This document shows, piece after piece, positions 7,887 through 14,650 of a stretch of DNA of 39,112 nucleotides; position 1 is the first letter of the stretch; every line of letters begins with the position of its first letter. The stretch comes from a virus. The notes beneath the pieces were generated by a model that made no database searches, had not been told where the DNA came from, and was given only the letters and a program-made list of their open reading frames with translations. The position numbers were made by a program, and so were the translations under genes. The stretch covers positions 1-39,112 of the IMG/VR virus record IMGVR_UViG_3300022752_000171. The stretch is one strand, 5' to 3'.

Positions 7887-8033
7887 TCAAGGACGTCCTT
7901 GACCTTTATATTGTTTTTTATAGTTTTTAGATTTTTTGATACGGCTAGTTTTACATTTAGAATGTACACCTGGACGTTTACGTTTTGGATTGGGCGACCA
8001 TGCGTTCGTCGTTCCTTTGCTGTTTCGAGCCAT
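7887..8033 (-). CDS. Small basic phage protein, 48 aa
   Basis: ATG at 8033 and TGA at 7887 give a 48-residue, Lys/Arg-rich protein starting MARNSKGTTNAWSPNPKRKR and ending YKKQYKGQGRP. The pattern KRKRPGVHSK…SKNYKK.Y.GQGR is one I associate with small basic proteins of many marine and soil tailed phages; function unknown, perhaps nucleic-acid binding. It overlaps the end of the upstream gene by 56 bases. Confidence 0.75.
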   Translation of the reverse strand: MARNSKGTTNAWSPNPKRKRPGVHSKCKTSRIKKSKNYKKQYKGQGRP

Positions 8034-8280
8034 AATAATTCCTTTTTACTACATTTATTTTATATATGTGTAAAGGTGTAATACTCCAGCCCAAACGACG
8101 TTTTATTTCGGATATATTACGTTTATCTGTAGGCTGAGGATAATCACAATGTAATACATACGGTATTACGGCTGTTCCGTGATTTGTTCCTACTGATAGT
8201 TTATATAGATGGCAATATGGAAATGGATCATTTCTTAACGGCACCTCGTGTGAACTGCTTTTGTTCTTCGAAGAATTCAT
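7978..8280 (-). CDS. Unknown protein, about 100 aa (start uncertain)
   Basis: The coding part HLYKLSVGTNHGTAVIPYVL…DKRNISEIKRRLGWS looks genuine. ATG at 8280 is chosen because an earlier in-frame ATG (8313) overlaps the previous gene by 86 bases; a GTG at 8244 would shorten the overlap to 17 bases. The last 18 codons run through the start of the small basic gene in another frame. Family unknown. Confidence 0.55.
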   Translation of the reverse strand: MNSSKNKSSSHEVPLRNDPFPYCHLYKLSVGTNHGTAVIPYVLHCDYPQPTDKRNISEIKRRLGWSITPLHIYKINVVKRNYYGSKQQRNDERMVAQSKT

Positions 8281-8557
8281 AAAGTTTATTGTTATCGGCA
8301 GCTTGAGGTTCATTAGGTGACTCAGTTGTTGTAGATATATACTCTATAGTTGTATCTATATCTTTACTAACTATATACCATGGCTTCTGCCGTTTTTCAT
8401 TAGGATCGTACCAGCCAATATTAGGTAGAATAGTACCGTCAGTAGTAAGCACATCATACATGCCTGTATCGCGTATATTTTGTATTTTACCAATACGTCT
8501 AGAACCTAGCATACGTGTAGTTACGGTATCGCCTATCTTCAATTTTACTGTAGACAT
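8228..8557 (-). CDS. Unknown protein, 109 aa
   Basis: The N-terminal half is beta-rich (VKLKIGDTVTTRMLGSRRIG…MYDVLTTDGTILPN) and resembles a small KOW/SH3-type barrel; the C-terminal part is polar. Function unknown. It is two bases from the gene upstream. Confidence 0.7.
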   Translation of the reverse strand: MSTVKLKIGDTVTTRMLGSRRIGKIQNIRDTGMYDVLTTDGTILPNIGWYDPNEKRQKPWYIVSKDIDTTIEYISTTTESPNEPQAADNNKLYEFFEEQKQFTRGAVKK

Positions 8558-8559
8558 GA

Positions 8560-8838
8560 TTAACAGTATTTGATAATTTTTTCTGGGTTATTTGTATACG
8601 ATAAAGTATTTACACCTAATTCAACACGAGCTGTATCTAGTAACGACTGCAAAGCACGATGGTATCTATCATCAAACATCTGCGGTACATGTACTAAATG
8701 TGTAATATACTCTTGTATAAATCGTATAATTTCGTGCTCTGATTTATGCGGCATTTTATATGCTATCCAATTACGTAAAAATCGTGCTAGATCATTGACA
8801 TTACGAGTAGTCAGATACTGTATATATTGTTCTTTCAT
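8560..8838 (-). CDS. Unknown helical protein, 92 aa
   Basis: Predicted all-helical with aromatic residues (LARFLRNWIAYKM; IIRFIQEYITHLV). Family unknown. Its ATG overlaps the upstream stop by one base (TAATG). Confidence 0.7.
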   Translation of the reverse strand: MKEQYIQYLTTRNVNDLARFLRNWIAYKMPHKSEHEIIRFIQEYITHLVHVPQMFDDRYHRALQSLLDTARVELGVNTLSYTNNPEKIIKYC

Positions 8839-9026
8839 TAAGACCCAGATTTTTGTTCTTGTTCACGAGCGATACGTAATTCTATTTTATTACAAACTTC
8901 GTTAAAATGTTTGCGTATAGCTCCCAACGGAAATGTCTTGCCCCAGATAGTACCTAAAGTACGTTCATTGATTGTAATTAAATCGTTAGTCGATTCAACT
9001 GTATACCTTCCTATTTCTCTTCTCAT
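8838..9026 (-). CDS. Unknown protein, 62 aa
   Basis: A beta-like N-terminal half (GRYTVESTNDLITINERTLG) and a charged helical C-terminal half. Function unknown; coupled to the next gene by TAATG. Confidence 0.65.
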   Translation of the reverse strand: MRREIGRYTVESTNDLITINERTLGTIWGKTFPLGAIRKHFNEVCNKIELRIAREQEQKSGS

Positions 9027-9041
9027 ATATGAATATAATTA

Positions 9042-9359
9042 TTAAATGTTTTGCATACTCATAGCTTGTTTTACATGCTTACATGTTCGATGATATCCGA
9101 ATCCGACACATGTGCAATTACCGCGGCCGGCAGTATCAAATGACACTGTATACTTGTCACCTTTACTGCCAATAATAGTATGGGTTCGTGGTGGCTGTAT
9201 GACAGAGTTATTACTATTAACGACTACAATGTCTGAATATGTAGTACCGTCAGGTACTTCTTGCCAAGCTGGTATCACATATGTACGTCCTTGGACTTTA
9301 GTAATAGCAAACGCCCTGTTAAATAACAATCGATCAGCTGATACTTGTATTTTACTCAT
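9042..9359 (-). CDS. SWIM-type zinc finger protein, 105 aa
   Basis: A C-x-C-x8-C-x-H motif is formed by Cys82, Cys84, Cys93 and His95 (CTCVGFGYHRTCKH), the SWIM signature. SWIM fingers bind DNA or proteins and are zinc-dependent. The first ~70 residues form an unassigned beta-rich domain. The start at 9359 was preferred to an earlier in-frame ATG because it comes one base after the upstream stop (TAG T ATG). Partner and target are unknown. Confidence 0.8.
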   Translation of the reverse strand: MSKIQVSADRLLFNRAFAITKVQGRTYVIPAWQEVPDGTTYSDIVVVNSNNSVIQPPRTHTIIGSKGDKYTVSFDTAGRGNCTCVGFGYHRTCKHVKQAMSMQNI

Positions 9360-9360
9360 A

Positions 9361-9573
9361 CTATATAGTTTTAAAGTATACTTTATCAAAATATTGTCTG
9401 GGCCGAGTGCCTACATGTTGTACAACAGTACGTTCTTCGTTCATACCATCTAGAAACGCACGTTCAATACATTTACGTTCTTGCTTAAGATAGTAACTAA
9501 CTTTAGGAGAATCCAGATCAAATCCAGTTGTACGATTAAGCCAACTGATAAAATTCATCATCGGTGTTTTCAT
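9361..9573 (-). CDS. Small unknown protein, 70 aa
   Basis: Contains WLNRTTGFDLDS and YYLKQERKCIERAFLDGM, an aromatic start followed by an E/R-rich helix and (A/F)…G, similar in layout to the small proteins at 13570-14192. Function unknown. Confidence 0.65.
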   Translation of the reverse strand: MKTPMMNFISWLNRTTGFDLDSPKVSYYLKQERKCIERAFLDGMNEERTVVQHVGTRPRQYFDKVYFKTI

Positions 9574-9588
9574 TATACATTATGTCTA

Positions 9589-9780
9589 TTAATACTTGTT
9601 CGGCAATTTGAATAGCCCAATACAAATCGCGACGAATAATAGTATCGAAGCAGGCAACCACAATGGCATTGTTACATACCACCAGCTCCAGTCAATATAT
9701 CCTGTCAGCTTTAATGTCATAAATATCAAAAATAGTATCATGTCCAGTTTTAGCGCTGGGTTAGATTTCACGTCACTCAT
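9589..9780 (-). CDS. Two-helix membrane protein, TMEM185/FXF-like
   Basis: 63 residues with two membrane segments (about 14-27 and 40-58) joined by TGYIDWSWWYVTMPLWLP. This Trp-rich link is typical of the Transmembrane Fragile-X-F-associated (Tmemb_185A) family found in phages and bacteria. Function unknown; it may influence lysis or the inner membrane. Its ATG overlaps the stop of the upstream small gene. Confidence 0.7.
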   Translation of the reverse strand: MSDVKSNPALKLDMILFLIFMTLKLTGYIDWSWWYVTMPLWLPASILLFVAICIGLFKLPNKY

Positions 9781-9931
9781 AACTCGTATCTTTATAGTTT
9801 CGTTTATGTCTAGGAGGCTTTTGTCGTTTATCAGGTATTACACGGGCTCGAAATCGCCCATCATAAAAACCGGCTTCAATCGCCCTTTCGCGTTCTTCAG
9901 CCTTTGCCATATTAAATAGTCTGTCATTCAT
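9773..9931 (-). CDS. Small basic protein, 52 aa
   Basis: ATG at 9931 follows a perfect AGGAAGGAT ribosome binding site; TGA at 9773 overlaps the next start. The sequence begins MNDRLFNMAKAEERERAIEA and is rich in Arg and Lys with PPRHKRNYK near the end. It is the first gene behind the promoter/operator unit at 9936-10055, so it and the genes after it are probably early. Family unknown. Confidence 0.7.
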   Translation of the reverse strand: MNDRLFNMAKAEERERAIEAGFYDGRFRARVIPDKRQKPPRHKRNYKDTSYE

Positions 9932-9935
9932 ATCC

Positions 9936-9995
9936 TTCCTAATTCTTATACTTAATAATAAGATCGAAATCTCGTAAATCCTAGAAAAAAGTTAA
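9936..9995 (-). promoter_or_regulatory. Conserved early-type promoter block
   Basis: Coding strand: GGATTTACGAG…TTATTATTAAGTATAAG directly before the ribosome binding site of the 52-aa gene. A-tracts (GTTAAAAAAG) lie just upstream, then the palindromes. Confidence 0.6.
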
Positions 9996-10002
9996 AAAAG
10001 TT

Positions 10003-10055
10003 GTAACTCATTGAAAATCAAGTGGTTACTAACTCATTGAAAATCAAGTGGTTAT
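10003..10055. repeat. Two palindromic operator-like units in direct tandem
   Basis: Units 10003-10029 and 10030-10055 each have arms GTAACTCATTGA and TCAAGTGGTTAC (or TAT at the end) around AAA. Here they abut at 27-bp spacing instead of the 41 bp seen at other promoters. Confidence 0.75.
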
Positions 10056-10065
10056 AAAAAAAAAT

Positions 10066-10139
10066 CTTACGTTTATTGAACTCGAGCCCTTTTATGGTAA
10101 TTTGATATACAAGTGGCAAATAAGTTCAAAATACGTAGG
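10066..10139. repeat. Imperfect inverted repeat after the holin-like gene
   Basis: CTTACGTTTATTGAAC (10066-10081) and GTTCAAAATACGTAGG (10124-10139) are imperfect inverted copies separated by 42 bases. It may be a terminator or RNA structure for the holin-like gene. The remaining bases of this intergenic region show no gene. Confidence 0.4.
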
Positions 10140-10165
10140 ATTTTGATGGTGGTTTACGGTATTAC

Positions 10166-10342
10166 TTAGGCGTTTTTACTCCAAGCACTCCAGATTACTG
10201 CAGCTATACCCATTACAGCACCAGTAACCATAGTCCATGAAGCTTCGTCGGTTTTACCACGATAAACCAGAATAGCACCTACTGCTGTAAGTGCGTGGCG
10301 AATAATACCAAATGTTTGTTCTTGCGTTAGTTTGAGTTTCAT
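10166..10342 (-). CDS. Holin-like small membrane protein (Pam3 gp28 type)
   Basis: 58 residues: MKLKLTQEQTFGIIRHALTA, a hydrophobic stretch (GAILVYRG), then a second (MVTGAVMGIAAVIWSAWS) and a basic end. The order LTQEQ.FGIIRHALT..G followed by G.v…aaiWSA.SK resembles the Pam3-gp28 putative holin family. Holins open the inner membrane at lysis. No endolysin is seen in this window. ATG at 10342, TAA at 10166. Confidence 0.65.
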   Translation of the reverse strand: MKLKLTQEQTFGIIRHALTAVGAILVYRGKTDEASWTMVTGAVMGIAAVIWSAWSKNA

Positions 10343-10357
10343 TTGTTCCTTTATGAA

Positions 10358-10654
10358 TTAATCTGGATATTCAGCTCTTTCCTCTGCCTTTGCAGCATCG
10401 ATGATATCGATGATACAATATGCTAATCTATCCGCATGTTTATAATCTAAGATTGCTCCTGTCGATTGTAGCTCCTTTTCTAAAGCTTGAACCGCAGCTT
10501 TAACTTCTCCTTGCAGGCTAGGCGTAATGGCCTTTAAAATTGCTCCTTCGGAAAGGGGTTTACGAATTTCTTCTTTAACCGTTTTAGGTTTACGGCTACG
10601 TAATACGTTACGTACTTCTTCACGTATCAAATTTCTTAATTCTAATTTGTTCAT
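10358..10654 (-). CDS. Leader-motif protein A, 98 aa
   Basis: Starts MNKLELRNLIREEVRNVL, the amphipathic leader shared by at least seven proteins of the window. A possible maturation site is PLSE followed by G at residue 36-37 (KPLSEGAIL). The remainder is helical (LQGEVKAAVQALEKELQS; ADRLAYCIIDIIDAAKAEERAEY). I infer that the leader targets the protein to the phage head; the function of the body is unknown. Confidence 0.7.
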   Translation of the reverse strand: MNKLELRNLIREEVRNVLRSRKPKTVKEEIRKPLSEGAILKAITPSLQGEVKAAVQALEKELQSTGAILDYKHADRLAYCIIDIIDAAKAEERAEYPD

Positions 10655-10665
10655 TTTTACCTTTA

Positions 10666-11031
10666 TTAATTTCCTACAATATAAACATCGTATCCAGTGA
10701 ATTTGCTAGACAAAGGCTCTAGATCATCTTTAACCCTATATTTAGTGTCTTCTAAAAGATCCTGGCTTAATGGTCCATTTGGGCGAAATTCAAACTCACA
10801 AACACTATCAGTTACTACATAGTTAATTAACTTGCAGTCGTTTTGCTCTATGATTTGTATTACTCTATCCCACAATTGCTGATTGTTTCTTTCAGCTAAA
10901 TTCCAAGAAAAGTATATAGCAACTACTAAGTTGTTGTTTTTGTGCTTAGCTTGAAAAGCAGGAGCTTTTGCTTCTGTTAGCACTTTTCGTACCTCCTCGC
11001 GGATTAGTTGTTTAAGTTCTGATTTGTTCAT
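10666..11031 (-). CDS. Leader-motif protein B, 121 aa
   Basis: Leader MNKSELKQLIREEVRKVLTE followed by AKAPAF: the junction LTE|A fits the LxE|A/G/S type of site used by T4 prohead protease. The body looks like an alpha/beta fold of about 95 residues (NNLVVAIYFSWNLAERN … FTGYDVYIVGN) with no family I recognise. Eleven bases separate its stop from the next start downstream. Confidence 0.7.
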   Translation of the reverse strand: MNKSELKQLIREEVRKVLTEAKAPAFQAKHKNNNLVVAIYFSWNLAERNNQQLWDRVIQIIEQNDCKLINYVVTDSVCEFEFRPNGPLSQDLLEDTKYRVKDDLEPLSSKFTGYDVYIVGN

Positions 11032-11045
11032 ATATTATATATCCT

Positions 11046-11297
11046 TTATAATTCATGATATCCTACACGTGCTTGATTGATAAAATTATAGCTTTGTGTG
11101 ATATGGTCTTGAATCCAACCTGGCAGGTTGATTTCATTGGTACCAATCAGTTGTGATAGTTCTACAGCTGCTTTAGCTATTTCCTGTAGTTGCGCCTGTG
11201 CCATACCTACCTCATGGTCTTGTCCTGGCAATCCAGTTTCAGATAAACGTAATTCTCGAGGTATACGGGCGTTGCGCTGTAAACGTTCTATGTTCAT
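11046..11297 (-). CDS. Unknown helical protein, 83 aa
   Basis: Lacks the leader although it sits among leader genes. The part AQAQLQEIAKAAVELSQLI…LPGWIQDHITQSYNFINQA follows a pattern seen in short C-terminal modules of phage structural proteins (…LPxWVQxKIxxAxDYI). Its start overlaps the upstream stop (ATG at 11297, stop at 11294). Possibly a virion component; unproven. Confidence 0.65.
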   Translation of the reverse strand: MNIERLQRNARIPRELRLSETGLPGQDHEVGMAQAQLQEIAKAAVELSQLIGTNEINLPGWIQDHITQSYNFINQARVGYHEL

Positions 11298-11536
11298 AAT
11301 CTATAATCCTTAAGGCGTGGTACGTTATAACCTAAACGCTTAAGCGTGAATATCAAATGCAGTACGGCATCATCTTCAGTAAAATTATATTTTTTTACTA
11401 TATCTTGTACTATACTCTTAACTTTGGTTTTTGTATAAGAGTCGATATCATGCCCGCCGACGTTAGTTGATTCTAATTCCGTGATAGCCGTTTTAATCTC
11501 TTCACGGATGATTTGTTGTAGTTCTGATTTTTTCAT
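11294..11536 (-). CDS. Leader-motif protein C, 80 aa
   Basis: Leader MKKSELQQIIREEIKTAITE then LESTN (possible site ITE|L, a poorer match). The body SIVQDIVKKYNFTEDDAVLHLIFTLK is helical. Neighbouring genes overlap it by four bases on both sides. The leader is nearly identical to those of the proteins at 36189 and 37491, 25 kb away. Confidence 0.7.
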   Translation of the reverse strand: MKKSELQQIIREEIKTAITELESTNVGGHDIDSYTKTKVKSIVQDIVKKYNFTEDDAVLHLIFTLKRLGYNVPRLKDYRL

Positions 11537-11781
11537 AGGGAAGGTCTTTTAATTAATTTCAAATCTGACTCATGGAAATATCCAGACTGACCATTTGTAA
11601 ATTTAACGAGGAAAAACGCGTCTGAAGGGGATATATCTTTAACTACTCCTTTCTTCTTGTAATTGCTCATAGAAGGAGTGACCACTTGTACAATATCATC
11701 TATTTCAAATTTACGCTCAGCCTCAGCTAACGCTATACGAACCTCTTCACGTATAAGTTGTTTAAGTTCTGTTGCTTTCAT
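11533..11781 (-). CDS. Leader-motif protein D, 82 aa
   Basis: Leader MKATELKQLIREEVRIALAE followed by AERKF (site LAE|A). The body (FEIDDIVQVVTPSMS…KKGVVKDISPSDAFFLVKF) looks like a small SH3-like beta barrel of about 60 residues. Overlaps the next gene by four bases. Confidence 0.7.
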   Translation of the reverse strand: MKATELKQLIREEVRIALAEAERKFEIDDIVQVVTPSMSNYKKKGVVKDISPSDAFFLVKFTNGQSGYFHESDLKLIKRPSL

Positions 11782-11793
11782 TGGTTTATTGGT

Positions 11794-12030
11794 TTATGGA
11801 TGATATTTTTTGATCAATTTAGTCAGTTCAACCATTTTCTTTTTCAAAAGATCAAAGTCAATTTTAGATCCTGCATATTGATTTTTAGGGCCTAAATAAA
11901 AATCTAGATCATCACGAAGTTCTTCCATAGATCTCAATACCCATGGATGGGCATTGCTAGTATTACCTATTTCTTTAAGAGCGTTTTCTACTTCTTCTTT
12001 AATAATTTGTTGTAGTTCTGTTTTTTTCAT
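11794..12030 (-). CDS. Leader-motif protein E, 78 aa
   Basis: Leader MKKTELQQIIKEEVENALKE followed by IGNTS. The body is polar and helical (MEELRDDLDFYLG … FDLLKKKMVELTKLIKKYHP). First gene of the 10-12 kb leader cluster in transcription order; its upstream gap holds a late-type ATATTTATTAATA element (about 12066-12075). Confidence 0.7.
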   Translation of the reverse strand: MKKTELQQIIKEEVENALKEIGNTSNAHPWVLRSMEELRDDLDFYLGPKNQYAGSKIDFDLLKKKMVELTKLIKKYHP

Positions 12031-12074
12031 AAGAAAGTCCGTCCATGTAATTTCAAATCAGCTATTAATAAATA

Positions 12075-12401
12075 TTAGCGTAATACTAATATAAATCCGT
12101 ACAGTTTTCGTGTATCAGAGAATGTATCGGTACGCCATGTGAGCATGTAATTGAACACATTACACGGTGCGTAATACTCATAGCCGCCTACCCAAGCTTG
12201 TGCTGGATCTGTGCTATGAAATATAATTTCGCCTTGGCGAGTAAATATTGTAAATTTATATTCTATTATTGTATCGTTGCAGCTAACTAATAGTACATCG
12301 TTATCACCGTCTCCGTTTGGGCTAAATGCGTTCGGTACATAAATTTGTGACAATAATGTACTTGATATTGTTAAAAATAAACTAAGTATAATATTTCGCA
12401 T
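12075..12401 (-). CDS. Secreted stand-alone gliding-motility C-terminal domain (CHU_C, T9SS type B)
   Basis: 108 residues: a signal peptide (about 1-19, hydrophobic with SSTLLSQ end), then the complete CHU_C/TIGR04131-type domain: YVPNAFSPNGDGDNDVLLV (21-39), FTIFTRQGEIIFHS (50-63), AWVGG (69-73) and the closing strand GFILVLR. In Bacteroidetes this domain is normally the C-terminal sorting signal of very large secreted adhesins. Here it is the whole protein. It might block or compete for the host type IX secretion machinery or attach to the cell surface; both are inference. Confidence 0.9.
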   Translation of the reverse strand: MRNIILSLFLTISSTLLSQIYVPNAFSPNGDGDNDVLLVSCNDTIIEYKFTIFTRQGEIIFHSTDPAQAWVGGYEYYAPCNVFNYMLTWRTDTFSDTRKLYGFILVLR

Positions 12402-12407
12402 AATAAA

Positions 12408-13172
12408 TTATTTGTTAGTTTTAGTCATGATCATATTAAACAATATGGGCACAAAAAATATAGCAACAGTTAATATAGATAAACCAATATCTGCCATATG
12501 GCTAGATAAAAATTTAGCAACTGCAGTATCTGGATAAAAATGTTCTGCTAAGGACATAGTTAATTTCATACCTAAAATAGCAATAACTGTAAATGCGGAT
12601 GTTTGTAAGTATGGATATTGTTGTATTAACTTGACAAACCATTGAGCAATAAATCGCATAGCCAAAATACCGATGAAAACACCTAAACATACCAAAAGTA
12701 TATTCGGAGTAAACGCAACGGCCGCAAAGACGTTATCTATACTAAACGCCATATCCATAAGTTCTACTAAAGCAACAGTTGCCCAAAATGTGCCTAGACT
12801 ACCAACGGTTATACGATATAGCCAGTTGCTATTTTTATCTAAAATTTCTTGTTCGTTATGTGTTAGATATCTACTTCTCCAAAAATCATATGACAAGTAA
12901 AGTAGATACAAACCACCGAGCGGTTTAAGCCACCAAATTTGTATCAAAAACGAGGCAAATAACATTGCTAAGCCTCTAAAAATATATGCGCCCCAGATAC
13001 CATACTTCAGAGCTTTGTTTCTCTGAGTTTCGGGTAAGTCCATAACCATTGTAGCTAATACAGCTGCATTGTCAACAGATAATAGACTTTCTATTAGAAT
13101 GAGATTTCCGATAATTGCTAATGATGTAACCGGATTGTTAATAATTTCGTTAACTAGTTCTTGCCAATACAT
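12408..13172 (-). CDS. TerC-family integral membrane protein
   Basis: 254 residues, about seven membrane segments, with both family motifs: LIESLLSVDNAAVLA (Asp34) and ELMDMAFSIDNVFAA (Asp140, Asp146). TerC/Alx/YkoY proteins export metal ions, mainly manganese, and were first linked to tellurite resistance. The length is slightly below bacterial Alx. A phage copy may alter metal balance or exoenzyme metalation during infection. Its start overlaps the upstream small gene by 19 bases; it lies directly before the CHU_C gene. Confidence 0.9.
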   Translation of the reverse strand: MYWQELVNEIINNPVTSLAIIGNLILIESLLSVDNAAVLATMVMDLPETQRNKALKYGIWGAYIFRGLAMLFASFLIQIWWLKPLGGLYLLYLSYDFWRSRYLTHNEQEILDKNSNWLYRITVGSLGTFWATVALVELMDMAFSIDNVFAAVAFTPNILLVCLGVFIGILAMRFIAQWFVKLIQQYPYLQTSAFTVIAILGMKLTMSLAEHFYPDTAVAKFLSSHMADIGLSILTVAIFFVPILFNMIMTKTNK

Positions 13173-13315
13173 GTTTTACTTTGTTTAGTTGATCGTGCCG
13201 ACTGTTCTTCGGCGATATATTTGTCTAGCAATGTCATAAAGCCGTGCATGGTCATTGCTATATTATTATCGTTAAGCTTTTTTACGTATGCACGTAATTC
13301 TTGTAATTTAGTCAT
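13154..13315 (-). CDS. Small protein, 53 aa
   Basis: ATG at 13315, TAG at 13154. The product starts MTKLQELRAYVKKLNDNN and is helical, with a middle MTMHGFMTLLDKYIAEE. Family unknown. It overlaps the terC start. Confidence 0.6.
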   Translation of the reverse strand: MTKLQELRAYVKKLNDNNIAMTMHGFMTLLDKYIAEEQSARSTKQSKTCIGKN

Positions 13316-13320
13316 AACAA

Positions 13321-13530
13321 CTACTTATCCCAAGCACATCCGCCATTACGATAAAACTCGGATCGGTGTACTGGATGTTTGTAATATGTATCTCCCATTC
13401 TATTAATATTTGTAGATGAAAAACATTGTGGTCGACGCGATCTGCATCCGCATAACATTAATGCCGTAATAATTATCGCAAAAATTACGGCCACGTTACG
13501 TACTACATTAGCTTGTTTAGTATAGTTCAT
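13321..13530 (-). CDS. Small lipoprotein-like membrane protein, 69 aa
   Basis: A single hydrophobic segment (11-26) ends in LCGC; Cys29 would be the lipidated residue (L26 C27 G28 | C29). The remainder is polar with Tyr, His and Cys (RPQCFSS…KHPVHRSEFYRNGGCAWDK). Function unknown. A late-type motif lies 18 bases upstream (13548-13556). Confidence 0.65.
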   Translation of the reverse strand: MNYTKQANVVRNVAVIFAIIITALMLCGCRSRRPQCFSSTNINRMGDTYYKHPVHRSEFYRNGGCAWDK

Positions 13531-13547
13531 TGTATTACCTTTTTAAG

Positions 13548-13556
13548 TATAAATAT
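13548..13556 (-). promoter_or_regulatory. Late-type motif before the lipoprotein gene
   Basis: GATATTTATACTTAAAAAGG on the coding strand, 18 bases from the start. Confidence 0.4.
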
Positions 13557-13569
13557 CTATTAATAAATT

Positions 13570-13776
13570 TTATTGTTCAGACTCGTTTTGTTGCAGTGTA
13601 TCATTGAGACGTTGCGTAATAATCACTTGTCCCATTTCTGCTCCTTTGATATACGCTTCTACTAATAACTCTCTTTCCATTTGCAAAGCTTTTTCTATTT
13701 CATCGCGATACGAATTTTGAATTCGAATTGGTAATTGTTCTGCAAACCATTGCATTGCTGTTTGTTCTTTATTCAT
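13570..13776 (-). CDS. Small helical phage protein, 68 aa
   Basis: Begins MNKEQTAMQWFAEQLPIRI and contains MERELLVEAYIKGAEMG. This is the same layout (TA.(E/Q)W…AMEKEQIVDAY) as the proteins at 13980 and 15471. Proteins of this type are frequent in Flavobacterium-group phages; role unknown. It has a perfect AGGAGGTGA ribosome binding site formed by the end of the preceding gene. Confidence 0.75.
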   Translation of the reverse strand: MNKEQTAMQWFAEQLPIRIQNSYRDEIEKALQMERELLVEAYIKGAEMGQVIITQRLNDTLQQNESEQ

Positions 13777-13779
13777 TTG

Positions 13780-13983
13780 TCACCTCCTTTCATAATTTTC
13801 TATCTCCTGTTTTACTTCCTCCCAAAATGGTTTCATAACCTCATAACAATTGAGTAGTATCTCATCTACTGCAATCAAAGCACATTGTTTTGCTCTGTCT
13901 AAACAATTTTCTTGTCCTAATTTCCATTGAACGCTAGGATAAAATTTGTAAACCAACTCTTTTGCCTTGTCTTTTGCTTTCAT
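13780..13983 (-). CDS. Small helical protein, 67 aa
   Basis: Pattern KAKELVYKFYPSV…CLDRAKQCALIAVDEIL, a type I associate with Flavobacterium-group phages and plasmids; function unknown. Its last codons (AGG AGG TGA) are also the Shine-Dalgarno of the next gene. Its own start overlaps the previous stop (ATGA). Confidence 0.75.
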   Translation of the reverse strand: MKAKDKAKELVYKFYPSVQWKLGQENCLDRAKQCALIAVDEILLNCYEVMKPFWEEVKQEIENYERR

Positions 13984-14192
13984 TTGTCACCTCCGTATGT
14001 TTCGTTGTAGTAATCTTTAAACTCTTTGCGTAAAGCACCTTCTCGATAACCCATACGATAAGCATCCACTATCTGCTCCTTCTCCATTGCTTTGGCTTGT
14101 TCGATAAATTCTAAATAGTAAGAAGAAAATTCTTTTCCGTTTTTACCTTCAATCGCCTGTAATAACCACTCTACCGCTGTCTGTTTTTTCAT
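13980..14192 (-). CDS. Small helical protein, 70 aa (paralogue of 15471-15677)
   Basis: Starts MKKQTAVEWLLQAIEGKNG, contains IEQAKAMEKEQIVDAY and ends DYYNETYGGDK. The last ~35 bases are almost identical to those of the 15471 gene, so one copy arose recently from the other. The final codons GGA GGT GAC AAA TGA serve as ribosome binding site and overlap the next ATG. Confidence 0.75.
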   Translation of the reverse strand: MKKQTAVEWLLQAIEGKNGKEFSSYYLEFIEQAKAMEKEQIVDAYRMGYREGALRKEFKDYYNETYGGDK

Positions 14193-14305
14193 TTGTACAA
14201 AGTTTAGTTAATTTATTAAGTTGTTATATAATTCACAAATCTCCGAATAATTGTGTCGTAAAAGACAAGTTATCGCTTTACTTGTTACCAATTTAGTTAG
14301 GATTT

Positions 14306-14352
14306 TGTCAAGTTATCGGTTGACTTTCGCTTATCGATGAGTTAGCGGAAAT
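14306..14352. repeat. Cassette-end element A
   Basis: Immediately after the stop of the 14355 gene (minus strand): CCGCTAACTCATCGATAAGC, then GAAAG. It shares CGCTAAC / GATAAGCGAA(A/G)G with element C. The rest of the 160-bp gap (14193-14305) holds no gene that I can see. Confidence 0.4.
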
Positions 14353-14354
14353 TA

Positions 14355-14567
14355 TTATTGCCGAACAGCCGACACTAATTTCAACATTGGTTTTTCTTTT
14401 CTCCACCACCTACGAAGTTCTTTAAATGTTTTGCAATTATTCCTTTCTGTTAAATAGCACTCAAGTTTATCATTTGGAAAAGTAAATCTACAATGCCAAT
14501 AATAACTATCCGCTAACACATTATTTGCGTCAGTGGGGGTTTCGTGCTTTTTTGAATCTGTGTGCAT
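14355..14567 (-). CDS. Unknown protein, 70 aa
   Basis: Contains YYWHCRFTFPNDKLECYL and a basic, Trp-rich tail (FKELRRWWRKEKPMLK). Family unknown. It is flanked on both sides by similar hairpin elements with CTAAC, as a mobile cassette would be. Confidence 0.6.
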   Translation of the reverse strand: MHTDSKKHETPTDANNVLADSYYWHCRFTFPNDKLECYLTERNNCKTFKELRRWWRKEKPMLKLVSAVRQ

Positions 14568-14605
14568 ATTTTGAACTTTAGTTTGTTAATTGAACTGTGG
14601 TGGTG

Positions 14606-14650
14606 TAACGCCCCACCGAACGCAAAGCCATCGGACGTTAGTAGCAATTA
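14606..14650. repeat. Cassette-end hairpin B (attC-like)
   Basis: TAACGCCCCACCGA (14606-14619) pairs with TCGGACGTTA (14631-14640) around ACGCAAAGCCA, leaving unpaired extra bases on one arm. It continues into GTAGCAATTA, a near copy of the end of element C. It begins at the stop of the 14648 gene. Confidence 0.5.
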
